Positions 44,997-56,990 of a DNA stretch of 64,000 nucleotides are shown one piece after another; the stretch's first letter is position 1; each line of letters starts with the position of its first letter. The notes below the pieces were generated by a model. It ran no database searches and was not told where the DNA came from. It saw only the letters and a list, made by a program, of their open reading frames with translations. This DNA comes from Lepidodermella squamata (lineage: Eukaryota; Gastrotricha). The translations under genes were made by a program, and so were the position numbers. The DNA lies in contig JBLDXI010000015.1 in assembly GCA_047495785.1 (NCBI GenBank), forward strand, positions 1,364,001 through 1,428,000, read 5' to 3'.

Positions 44997-47847
44997 ATGG
45001 GAGATACCAACACGTTTTCTGAGACTGAGCTTATGATGTCATCTATAGACCCTACTTCTGCCATCGAACCTCCTATAAATGAAACTCAGGAAGCTGTTGT
45101 AGGAGATGGCGATGTGCAAATACCTGATGAAACAGTACCTGCTGCAGTAACTGAAAATGCCAACCTCCCAGACTTGGAATCCTTTGTCGTGGCGAGTGAT
45201 GACGCTATAAAATTACTCAATTCAATCGACGTGTCTATTTGGCGGTATATTTCTTATACAGATCAGCTCTCAGTGCTCCATCAGAAGCCCCGCGAGCTTG
45301 AAGCGGGTTTGATGCCGGTCGGAAGTTACGCTTTGACAGTTGAACCAGTTTGGTACATGGATTGCGATTGCTACAAAGTAGTCGGTGAGCTCAAATACGA
45401 TCTCCCTGATGCTTCATCTCAATTCACTTTGACATCGTACGTAACTCCCAAGCTCCGCACGCTACATGAAGTTCGAAAGTTACTCTATCGTACAAAGCAG
45501 CAGGTGATTGAACGAAAATCTGAGTTGAAGATTTCCGAAGATGTGATTGGACTGACCAATTCCTCAGTATCATACAACATCAGCTACTCAAGCTTGCTTA
45601 CTACTCCTCAGGCATATATTGCCGGTAATCTCACCCCAGAAACTCGAAATACGCCGATGACTATGCCGCCCGGATTTCTCTCAGAAGGCGCTTCTATCAT
45701 GCTAGATCGAATGCTGGTGCGACGTTTAATGAATAAATCTATTTCATCTGAGCTTCTCAGCAAATTGACATTCGTAGTCATAGCTCCGACGACTGATGGA
45801 ACTGACGATGTGATTAAACCCCCGCAATCTGGCCCACCTATGCCGTCTTTTCTCGCGTTATTAGAACCACCTAAACCCCCGACGAAAAAGTTCCTCTCGC
45901 TGGCATCTCTTGCTTATTCGCGCTTGCCAAGTCGAAGATTTTCGGTGACTGAATCTGAAAATTCGAAGGTTACCGTTGATTTGGAGCTCGTTGGGTTTGA
46001 GCGACTAGTATCCCCGCCTCAAAGTGATGTGTTACCTGTTGTAACGTATTCATATCATCTGGTCGATGGGCATATTGCCATTCATCTTCAAGCTGGCTGC
46101 CCTGTTCAGCTGCAAATTGTCAATGCCCCACTTATTGTCCCTGAAGATCAATTCCTAGACGTGCCAACTATTCCTCGGAAGGAGTTAGATTGGGAAAACG
46201 ATGCTCAATTGCGTGCGGTTTTCGGTGAAAGAACTGATGAGCTGAAGAATGAATTTCAGAGTAAGTTTTAATCCTGTTATGACATATGGCTAACTGCGTT
46301 GTTAAGCTGTCCATTTAAAATTCCAGCGCTTATTTATCGTCTAAATTTCTCTTATGATAAGACCTGTCTGCTTTTAAACAGAAAATGAGATAGGCACGTA
46401 GACAGAGACACTGTTTATTTATGATAATTTGGCGCAATTTTAAATCTAAAGGCAATGCACTGTTCCAGTATTTTGTTGATGTTTTAGATTAGGCGGGTTA
46501 ATTATAAACAAAGATGATATCGCAGCCATGTAAATTTCTAACCCCATGTACAATGCCCAACAAAAAATTTTACAAATTTCTAGCTATCTATATTAGCGCT
46601 TTTTATTAAAATTATTCAAGTAGATATTTAAATGATGTTAAAGTTAAAAAAAGAATAGGAAAACCTTATTGAAAGGGGCTCAACATTCGTTACATTGTTA
46701 ATTTTTCCGGATTCACTGAAACGCGGGAATTCAAATATTTTAATAAATGGCACTCGGACGTGTTTGTCAATTCTCTAAGTTTATTAGGTGTTTATTTATA
46801 GTGGAATCACTTTTCGCCCGTTGTCGTCAATACTGAGGGAGCTGGAAAAAATTCATGATTTGAGAAAAATCTTCACTGGTTTGCATTTTGATTTCGGTCT
46901 TAGGGCTAATTTTCGAAATTCGATTTCGCCTCAATTGAATCTGACACCGGAACGGAAAAATTTGTCCCTGCGAAATATTATATTCGAGATTAATCAGCTC
47001 ATAAAAATCCAGATTACACAGAACTTCAATGATTGAAGTTTTACATCACGGGAGTCGTAAATGTTGTTCTCTAGTAGAGTTCCCGCTCAATTCAACCACC
47101 GAAATCATTCAAAAATGCATATATCACCGAGAATAATTTTTTTCTTGTGGAACGCGGGAAATTTAGATGATTTGGCTCTTGCGACTTGGGGTAAACCATT
47201 ATCCATGTCGCAATCGTAAACTGGCAAAAATTTTTAGCGAAAACCGAAGCCTGGCTTTCAAGGGGTCCAATTTTAATTTGTTTACTATCATTTTTTACCC
47301 AAATCGCTGCCTCAAATTGTTACCAATCAAGGCCGGACCTAAACGTAAACTGGCCTTTATTCTGACCGTTTATAAGGGCGCTCTTTACTCTCTAGACATT
47401 GATACTTTATGTATCAATTGACCTACTGAACTATCTGGTGATCGTTCGTTTTATTGAGCCGGAATGACCCCTTTTACGTCATTTTTTTGTTAGAAATGTC
47501 CTGATATATCTTGACACGTTATTTGCTCTCAGAGATAACGCTCGTGTCATAGTGGGCTCACCTTGATAACAATGAATGTTTACTCAGGTTCTAGTAATAA
47601 TGCTACCAAATAGTACCTGGCGGGCTTCCTATGTGATATCTTGCTATTACTGGCCTTATTAACGCGGACCCTATTGTATTGTCTGACAGGTTTCATCCGC
47701 CACAAGCCGGAACTGCGCGCCCTGCTCGCTGATTTTTTACAGGCGCTGCTGTTGCGCAAACCCGACAATGTCATAGCCTTCGCGGCGCAGTACTTCTCCG
47801 CATTCGGCTCCATGCGGCCGCTGTCGTCGGAGGTCGCCTCAGGCTGA
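44997..47847 (+). CDS. CATIP: Ciliogenesis-associated TTC17-interacting protein-like
   Basis: Two exons: 44997-46260 and 47690-47847; 1,422 bp, 473 aa. Resembles CATIP, a factor in actin organisation and cilium formation, in the order of blocks: a beta-rich N-terminal half (MPVGSYALTVEPVWYMD, SYVTPKLRTLHEV), GFLSEGASIMLDRMLVRR and YSYHLVDGHIAIHLQAGCPV. The second exon joins at Gln-Ser and supplies an RIIa-like dimerisation/docking helix pair (FIRHKPELRALLADFLQALL, then NVIAFAAQYFSAF), which confirms the splice and completes the protein. N-terminal 60 residues are acidic and probably disordered. The 1,429-bp intron is by far the longest relative to its neighbours' and contains only short frames (46788-47036, 47167-47421) with no domain. 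Identification rests on remembered family motifs. Confidence 0.75.
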
Positions 47848-49012
47848 CGGATAAACAAGGCTACTCAGCGACCTAACCATTGCAACGGCTACTACCGAAA
47901 AAACACACCTGTTGACTTTGACGTATGAATGGGCCCTATAAATAGCATATACGTACGTTACCTGTATCAGGACAATGTATAGGAAGAGGGAAAGGCGAAA
48001 AAACAAATCTCTTCACAACTATATTATGTTATTTTTCCATCGCCTATACGTGCCAGCTAATAGAGTTTTTAGTTGCGTGCATGAATCATGCGTTTTTTCT
48101 CTCTAAAATGCCTTACCAATTAATCTCACTAATACTGAAAAATCTGTGATGACTGTTTTGTGATAATTTTTATTTACTGAATATTTGTTTGCCAGAAATA
48201 ATGTCTTGGAGCGCAAATGTTATTTGCATTTTATTGTTGAATCATTAATAAAATAATTTTTAGAATTTTCCTAGAATGAAGCGAAAAATGGAAAATACCC
48301 AGCTTGCTCAATCTTTATATACTTGGGGTAGCCTCTTCATTTTAGGCGATAAGCCCCTCTGAAATCAAATTTTTTTTGAAAATATACCTTAGCGTAATTC
48401 TTTCTACTTCATTAGCATTTTTTGTACATTTTAGGCTGATTTTTGTATTAATACGAGGAAAAAGTAAGAATATTTGCCATTTTCAAATGTTTTATAATTT
48501 TCGCCTCAAATTCCCTTTAGATTAAGCCAAAAAATGTTGATCGACTTTTAGACCTATTGAAAATTAAGTTGAACTTTCATTATATTAGGAAAAGGAGTTG
48601 AGAAATTGTAATTTTTGTGTGTTTATTGAATTCAGTAGGCGAAAATATTCACTTTTTCTCATTCAAGTGGAAAAAATTTCCAATTTCCAAATTCCGAGTC
48701 AAATTGATAGCGGAGTTTCATCCTAAAATCGATGTTTTGAATTGGGTTGGTAACATCACCTAGTTTTTTTTTTAATCCGATAATTTTCTCAAAAATCTTG
48801 AATTGTTGCGTGTTGTCAAATTGTCACGATACAAAGCGGATCAAAATCGGTCAAATAATCAATTGGGTTAATTTTAAAATTGTGTCACTAATCAAAATCG
48901 AGTTTTTTTAATATGGAATTTTTCATTTTTCCGCGACTCCATACATTTGTATTGTGTATTTTAGACACGATTTTTACACATTTTTTTACATCTTAATACT
49001 GGCGAATAAGAC
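47848..49012. other. Intergenic
   Basis: About 1.2 kb of AT-rich sequence upstream of NPC1. No coding region or repeat recognised. Should contain the NPC1 promoter. Confidence 0.4.
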
Positions 49013-52000
49013 ATGAAGATACCTGTTCACAATCGCCGAAATTTGTTGGCAATTTTACTACTAACAACTTGTTGCTCGGCTACTATTTCACTCGCTCAGC
49101 AATGCGTGTGGTACGACAACTGCATGACAACGCTGAAGGGCACGCAGCCGTGTCCGTACAACGGCCCGGCCAAGCCGCTAACCGACCCGGAAGCGATTGA
49201 ATTCCTGCAATCAACATGCCCACTGCTGTTCCCGCCCACGGCCGACGGCTCGTCGACTGGCGTCAACACGTGCTGCTCGAATCAACAAGCGATAACGCTG
49301 AAAACGAGCCTGCAGCCTATGCAGACGTTTTTCTCGCGATGTCCGATATGCTACGCCAATCTAGTGCACATGTTTTGTGCGTTCACGTGCGCGCCCGACC
49401 AGTCACGTTTCATGGGTGACATTGTTACGGCGGAGAAGGATAACGTGACGTATGTTAATGCGGTTGGCATTTTGAATGTCAGTCTCGCGGTTGGCGATGG
49501 CATGTGGGATTCTTGCGTCAACGTTCAATATCCGCAGGTAAGAAAATAATTTAAAAAATTCCGACGAAATTGGACCATTTTGGCAGTAAAATGAAGCATA
49601 AATTTGGGACTTCAGACACAAAAAAGCAAAAAGAAAAGAAAAATTTAGAAATCGAGACAAATTCAAACGAAGTCATAATTTGAGGGTAGTATTGAAATAT
49701 ACCACAAAAATAAGAAAGAATAGTCGCGCTCAGTAAGAAAATGTAAGATGAATCGTTCAGAATAGCGCAAGCTAATTTTGGATAGGGTTACTTTGGACGC
49801 CTTCGGGCTTCACATGTAATTCTTAGGGTATAACCTTGAAACTTCGGCTTTGTTCGCCTTGGTGCAGAAAAAGTTGCAAACAGTGAGACTTTTGATGTCA
49901 GTTTGGTTGTAAGATTTTTTGTGTGAGCAAATATGTTTCGGATTTTTCAAATTTGGCTATGGGCTCTCACCTTTACGCTCTTAGATTGAAGGGAAATCTT
50001 GATTCTGTCTGTGAGTATAAGGTAGTGGCTTTAAGTTCAGGCTTGAAATCGGGTAATTTTTTACTATAAATATTCGACTAAAAAGAATTTCATTTCTGCA
50101 AAATTTGGCTCAACTTTACTCTGACAGGCCGATTTTGCAAATTTAGGTGAACACATTTTAAATGCGAAAAATCGGGTAAACATACAGAAATTCTCCAAAT
50201 TGTAAGAAAAATCAGGAACAATCTTCCTCACCTTAATTTTAATTTTCTTATTTTTTCAGTAAAATTGCAAATTTAAAACTTTGAAAAAACTGTTTTGTTA
50301 CAATTTGTCTTGCTTCTCGAATTTTTGTAATTATTTTAAGCGGAATATATTTTAGCGGAACCAAATTCGAAATATGCCAAGAGTCACTTTTTGAATATTT
50401 CTACGAATTTTGGGCTAAGCATGAATTCTGAATTAAACACTCCGCCATATAGAGAATTTTGCGCTGAATTCACTGAATTCAATTTTATAGAATTATTGTG
50501 GCCAATCTTGACCTGCAATAAATATCCGAAAATCGATTTCAGGCCACTAGAAAAGTCTAAAATTTGGTTCCGCAAAAAGCAAATTAGGTTCCGCTTACAA
50601 GAGGAGCCTTATTTTAAATATTTTTTTTCTCGAACTTGATTTTTTGTTTATAATATGGTTTGGTTATTTGTTGAAAAATTCATAAAATTTGTTTTATTTC
50701 AGGTCAATAAACCTGTAATGAACGTGCTGTTGAACGACAACCCAACCCTAATGGCCTTCCTAAACTTCCTCGGCAACCCAGACAGCCAATACGTCCCATT
50801 CGGCATGAATTTCTCCCTGGTCGACAACGCATCCTATGGCATCTACTACAAGACTTCGAAATGCAACGAAACCAACCCGCAGGCGTGCAGCTGCTCCGAC
50901 TGCCCAACCGCCTGTAAAGCACCCTGGGTCCCTCCCCCGCCCCCACCCGGTCAGTGCCTCGTCTTCGGCAAAATCGACTGCTTCCTGTTCTACTCGAACG
51001 TCGTCGCAGTCGGCGTAGCACTGCTAATCCTCGTCACCTCAGTCGCTTGGGCGTCGATTAAAGGCCCACGCCGGCAACAGCAGTACACAATTGAGGAAGA
51101 AACCGTCCAGCCAAATGCAGAATCGCCCGAGATCAACACGGTTTCACCGTCTGATTTGACGTGGCGTGAAGTCTACGAGCTGAAATTGAGCTCAGCTTTC
51201 CATTTTTGGGGCGTAGTCTGCTGTGCCCACCCGATTAAAATCATGCTAGCCGGGTTTCTGGTCGCAATCGGCCTATCCTGCGGCCTTTTCATGCCGAATT
51301 TGCAGCCGATAACGAACCCTGTTGATCTATGGTCGGCGCCCGGGTCGACCGAACGCCTGCACAAGGACTATTTCGACGAGCATTTCGGGCCGTTTTACCG
51401 CACCGAGCAAATCATCATTCGGCCGGTGAATGTAGGACCTGTTGATTTCACGGACTGCAATACGTTTCAAACGAAAACGCTGTCGCCCGTGTTCAACTAC
51501 ACGTTCTTGTTGCGCGTCTACAACATGGTGCAGGGCATTCAGAAGTTGACGGCCGTTTATCAGGGCAAGAATGTGACCATCAATGACATTTGCCTGCAGC
51601 CGTTGTCGCCGGATAACACCAACTGTTCGATTATGCATCCGCTGCAGTATTTCCAGAATGATTTGGCGAATTTCGACAAAGACTGCTTCCCGGCTCACAT
51701 TTTGAACTGCGCTGAAACTCCGGCATCGGTAAATTTTCATGATTATTTTTCGTATGGTTTGTAGAGAATTTTTAGATTTTCAAAATAATCCGAAAATTTT
51801 GTAAATTTTAATTTTCGAGTTCACTCCAGTTTTTAAATATTTCCAGGTTTTCCATGTTCTAAATTTAAAAAGTCCCCTCAAACTCGATGCTAAAATTTTA
51901 ATTCCTATAATTTGAAATAATTTGAAAGTTTGAATTTTTGTGGCCAAGCCGCACAAATACTCACTTATCAGCTTTTCATTCAAAAAGTTTGAAGTGTACC

Positions 52001-55000
52001 GAGTGAAACCCGGAAAAAACCGGAAAAACCGGAAAAACCCGGAAAAAAACAAGTCACGCAGTCCAGCAAAAATATAGCGTCTTCCGGCTCTAGATTTGGT
52101 CCTTCTGGTTCTTTTCTAAATTTTTTTCAAACGTGGAAAGCGGGCGGATTACCAGAGCAATTCTGAGGTCTCATTAAGGAAATTTCTTCGAATCTCAATT
52201 TTTTAATTTCGAAAATGAATAATCAATTCTGAAGAATCAATGAAGCTCTGCTGATTTGAGCTAATTCGAGGAATCCAGCTTAATTCCTACAATTTTTAGG
52301 GAATTGAATTTTACGCGCCTCATCCACCTTAAAACTAATTTTTAATAATGTTGCCTTGAGGGGGAGGGACTTTCAATACCCTCGGAAGTTTTTTTTAAGT
52401 TATTACCAACCTTCACCTATGAAGTAAATTTTCAAAATAAATGGCCGGTAATTGCCGTAATTTTCCTCTACATTATTAAGATTTTAATTATTTTGATAAA
52501 AAATTCTAATATTTGAACAAATTCGCCACAAATGTTGAAATGTTTAAAATTGATTTTCTGAATTATTTATTGAAATTTTCGAGGTAATTCCTAATTTTCC
52601 ATTCTCTAAAATAATATTGTGTTGTTCAAATTTCAGCCGCAAGATACTGGATACAGCCCGAATATTCCATGCTGGGGCGATTTCGGCGGGCCTGTTTTCC
52701 CATGGCTCATCTACGGCGGCTTCCAAGTGACGCTCGACTACCAAAACCACACGCAGAACGACTACACGACCAGCCAAGCCGTCATCGTCACCGCGCCGGT
52801 CGTCAACCAGAAAACCGACGCCGAAAACGGCAAATCGTTCGCATGGGAAACCGTGTTCATCAACTACATGAAACAATTCGCGATAGACAACGCCGACCTA
52901 CTGGACATTGCCTTCTCAGCCGAACGCTCGATCCAGGACGAAATCGACCGAGAATCGAACGCGCAAATGGCCGTCATCGCCATTTCCTACACGGCCATGT
53001 TCGTCTACATCGCCATAGCCCTAGGCCAGTACCGCAACAAAAGCTGGCGCCAAGTGCTGGTCAGCGCCAAAATCACAGTAGGAATCGCCGGGGTGCTGAT
53101 CGTACTCCTATCAGTCACGGCTTCGCTAGGATTCTGGGCCTTTGTCGGAATCCCGCCTACCCTAATCATTCTAGAGGTCGTGCCGTTCTTAGTCCTAGCA
53201 ATCGGGGTCGATAATATTTTCCTATTGGTCCAATCTTACCAACGCGTTAAGGAGCACAGCTTGAACCAGGACGACGTAGTCGGAAATATCGCGCTGGTCG
53301 TGTCCGAAATTGGGCCATCGATGATGTTGGCCAGTCTGTCCGAGTCTGTTGCGTTTTTCATCGCCGCCCTGTCAACCATGCCGGCCGTTCGCATTTTCGC
53401 GCTCTACGCCGGCATGGCGCTCGTCGTCAATTTCTTCCTGCAAATCTCCACCTTTGTCGCGCTGATGTACCTCGACGCGGTTCGAATGCGCGATTCACGC
53501 CCGGATATTGTTTACTGCGTGCGGCTGGAAGAGCCGAAGACAATGCCGATTGATAAGCAGCGCGAGGAAGAGCTGGACCCGACGCGAAATGACGGCTATC
53601 TATTCTGGTTTTTCCAGCAAATCTACGTGCCAATTATGAGCATTTTCGCGGTTCGAGTCGGCGTTATCATTGTTTTCGTGTTCGCAACTGCCCTATCAAT
53701 CGCGTCGATTTCGCATATGGAAGTCGGGCTGGACCAAAAGCTGTCAATGCCGCATGATTCCTATGTCATTAAGTACTTCACCTACCTTCAGGATTATTTT
53801 GCCGTCGGCGCTCCGGTGTATTTTGTCGTTAAATCGCCGTACAACTACTCTGCCCCGCCGCGGCAGGATTTGTTGTGTTCGTCGACGGGTTGTTCTGAGT
53901 TTTCGTTGGTTAACGAACTGACGGCGCGAGCCGCCTTCCCCAATGTGACGTATATTGCGCAGCCGCCGTCGTCGTGGTTGGATGACTACATCAGTTGGCT
54001 GCACCCTATGTCCGGCTGCTGTGCCTATTCGCAGTCGAAACAGGCGTTTTGCCCGCAGAATGACCGCGGCAATGGCACTGATTGCAAGCCATGCGCTTCG
54101 AAGTAAGTTGAAAAATAATGATATTTTTTTTTAAATTTCTTATTTTATTTTCGGCTAAATTTTTTAAATTTATGAAAATTTCCAGCCATTTAGAAAAAAA
54201 ATCAGAAGAAATTTGATTGAACCGGGTAAAATACCGAAAATTACCGAACTACTTAACATTGGGTTTTTACGGTAAATTCAAAGTCTCTTCAGTGAAATCG
54301 GGTATGAAGGGTGGGTTTGGAAAATCGGATAGACAAAACGGCGGAATTGACCGAAGAAATTAGAAAAAGGTTGCGCGACTCATGGGACACTCTGTAACTT
54401 TCCCTTGTATCGTTCACTTTTTATTAGAAATTTTTAACTTCAAAAATCAAAGAAATTAAAATATGCTGAGGTGAAAATTGAGAAAAATTGAAGAACATTT
54501 ATTTTTCCTTTCCTTTCATTGTAATTCTAAATCTAAATTTCTTGTTGCTTTCTATATTAGCTACATCGATTTCCGACCATCGCCAGACGATTTCAACAAA
54601 TTTCTGCCCTACTTCCTGCTCGACAACCCCGGCGTAAAGTGCAACAAAGGCGGCCACGCGCTGTACAACACGGCTGTTGAAATGGTTGGCAAGACGAATC
54701 AGACGAAACGGGCTGGGGCGACGTACTTCCAGGCCTACCACAGCGTCCTAGTAACATCGGACGATTTTACGAACGCGCTGCGATGGGCGCGTGAATATTC
54801 GGCCAACTTCTCGAAAACCCTCGGCAATGGAACTGAAGTTTTTGCCTACAGTGTTTTCTAGTAAGCTTTTTATTAACTTGAAAATTTCCCTAATTGAATT
54901 TTTCAGAAGTTGATTTTCAATTGAAATTATTAAAATTAAATTTATCAAATTTTTTAAGATGGATTTTTTAAATTAACAAAAATGAGGATTTGAAATTTTT

Positions 55001-55888
55001 GAACTTTTGAACTTTGATTTTTCAATCTTTTGAAAATTTCATTTTTAATCTTTTTTCAATTTTTTTAATAAATTTTTCCAGCGTGTTTTATGAGCAATAT
55101 CTCGACATCGTGAAGCAATCGGCCATCCAACTTGCAATCTGCTCAGCCGCTGTTTTCGTCATTGTTTTCCTGCTAATCGGTCTCGATTTCATCGCTTCGT
55201 TGTTCGTTCTCGTCACCGTCCTGCTTATCCTAACCACAATGGGCGGCGTCATGTACGCCTGGTCAATCACCCTTAACGCTGTTTCACTCGTCAACCTAGT
55301 CGCATGTCTCGGCATTTCAGTCGAATTTTGCGTTCACATCGTCCGCAAATTCGTGCTAAGTCAAGCCAGCTCGCGTCGTGATCGAATGATCGACTCGCTG
55401 ACCCATATCGGCTCGTCTGTACTATCTGGTATCACCTTCACTAAAACTATTGGCGTTGTCGTACTCGCTTTTTCGTCAGCTGACATCTTCAAGGTAAGAA
55501 GATTTTTTCGCAATTTTTCATGAATTTTCGTAAATTATGTTAAGATGAATATTTTCAGAATTTTTACATTTTTAATTTCATTTGTAAAATTCTTGTAAAA
55601 TTCTGTAAAATATGTTTTCCCTTGAATTTTTTTTTTTAATTTTTTAATTTAATTTCTCTAATTATGATTTTTTTACTGTAGGTCTTCTATTTCCGCATGT
55701 TCCTGACTATTGTGCTAGCTGGTGCCGCTTACGGCCTAATTTTTCTACCCGCCGTGCTAAGTTTCATCGGCCCACCCTCGCGGAAGGTCCGGGGTCGGCC
55801 AACCATGAACGGCGCCATGGCCGAACGAGTCGGCACTGCGGATTCGACCTCGACAAACGCGTCGACGCAACGATTCATCAAGCAATAG
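49013..55888 (+). CDS. NPC1: NPC1 intracellular cholesterol transporter, full length
   Basis: Six exons: 49013-49537, 50703-51728, 52637-54102, 54561-54860, 55082-55493, 55682-55888; 3,936 bp, 1,311 aa, close to vertebrate NPC1. Lysosomal membrane protein that passes sterol from NPC2 to the membrane. Order: signal peptide, Cys-rich N-terminal domain (CVWYDNC, CPICYANLVHMFCAFTCAPDQSRFMGD), Pro-rich linker (WVPPPPPPG), TM1 (SNVVAVGVALLILVTSVAW), middle lumenal domain, sterol-sensing domain about 628-800 (VPFLVLAIGVDNIFLLVQSY, SMMLASLSESVAFFIAALS), Cys-rich loop (HPMSGCCAYSQ), and the C-terminal RND-type helices (NLVACLGISVEFCVHIVRKF). The tail ends RFIKQ, without the dileucine motif of vertebrates. 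Introns 1-3 are long and hold repeats. The soluble paralogue lies 9 kb upstream. Confidence 0.96.
50337..50597. mobile_element. Inverted-repeat element in NPC1 intron 1
   Basis: The left end TAAGCGGAA...AGCGGAACCAAATT is mirrored at the right by AATTTGGTTCCGC...TTCCGCTTA. No coding capacity. The 18-bp sequence AGCGGAACCTAATTTGC of the right arm recurs at 34313 in the second SHMT gene's first intron, so the family is dispersed. Confidence 0.6.
52008..52050. repeat. CCGGAAAAA short tandem repeat
   Basis: Four to five units of (C)CCGGAAAAAA in NPC1 intron 2. Simple repeat. Confidence 0.65.
54201..54396. mobile_element. Truncated copy of the 31.5-kb MITE in NPC1 intron 3
   Basis: Shares ACC-GGTAAAATACC-AAAATTACCGAAC and the TTGCGC-ACT--TGGGA-AC-CTGTA end with the SHMT-intron element. 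The left terminal repeat is missing. The right end TTGCGCGACTCATGGGACAC is closer to a canonical mariner terminus than that of the other copy. Confidence 0.6.
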
Positions 55889-56990
55889 CGGCCTTATTTT
55901 AGAACAAAATTGACTCGTATTTCACTTTTTCTCACGCTCTGTTTTTCACGCGGCATTTTTTTGGAGATGAAAATTCCGCAAAATTGCTAAATTTTAACTA
56001 AAAAACTCGTATCTTTTATTACTGAAATTGAAAATCACGTGTGCTAAAGAAAATGTGCTGATAAATGAGCTTTCCACGCTTCGGAAAAATTGTAAAAATT
56101 GCAATCTAAAAAAAATATATTGAAAATACTGCTGACGTCGGCGGCGGATAAATCCCGGTTTTTTAATTGACGCGTAACTCGAATTGATGTATTATTCCAT
56201 GTTTTTCATCCACTTCCTTTTCAGACATTCATTTCTGAGCGCGAAAAAAATTGGCTTTAGTAGCCTATTGTTTTTTGACATGATGGATGGAACTCTTTAT
56301 TACATTATTATTCCGGACTTGTGACATTTGACAGCATTTGTATCGATGGCGCATCTATGGAATTATTGATATTATCATTATTATTATATTATGGACTGTT
56401 ATTATTGATGTTATTGCGTATATCGAAATTCCGAAGATCGTCTAATAAAAAGCCTTTTCGCTTTTCTAAGACTATGCGCGTCTTTTTCAACTAAAGAGAG
56501 GGCCATAACAGACTACCAATAGGGAGTTGAGGTCTGATGTCTAAATGGAGCGACTTTGGTACAGCAATTCTCGAAGGTGGCATAGACCCATCGAGTTGGG
56601 TATACCGTTCGAAAGCCCAAGACAAGACAAACTTACAATATAGACATCGATCCGTTTCATCACCTGATGAGCAATTATATTTTGGGGAAAATGAGCCTTT
56701 TTTAAGGTAGAACCTTCATAGCGGTTATTCAACGGCACCCCGCTGTTGCCAGCTCAGGCGCCCGATTTCTACAAACCAAGCTGCAGACGATGAAGTTTTC
56801 GACGCCTGAGCCCTCCAGGGAAAATGTTGAAAAATTACAACCTTCCACCTTAATAAAAATTAAAAAAAAACGATATCAAATGTTCGACATGTTTATTTAT
56901 TATATCCGCATTTCAAAATAAAACAAAATCGGTTTTCTTTGATAACTCAACAATGTATTTTCGTTCTATTTATCGTATTATATTTTTCAG
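55889..56990. other. Convergent intergenic region
   Basis: Between the NPC1 stop and the formyltransferase stop on the other strand. AATAAA-type signals occur at 56442 (plus) and in the region 56920-56990. No gene accepted. Confidence 0.4.

Noticed and set aside
46788-47421. Two open frames inside the CATIP intron
   Set aside because: Not alignable to CATIP, one lacks a usable acceptor in phase; the phase-1 joint to 47690 gives the conserved C-terminus.
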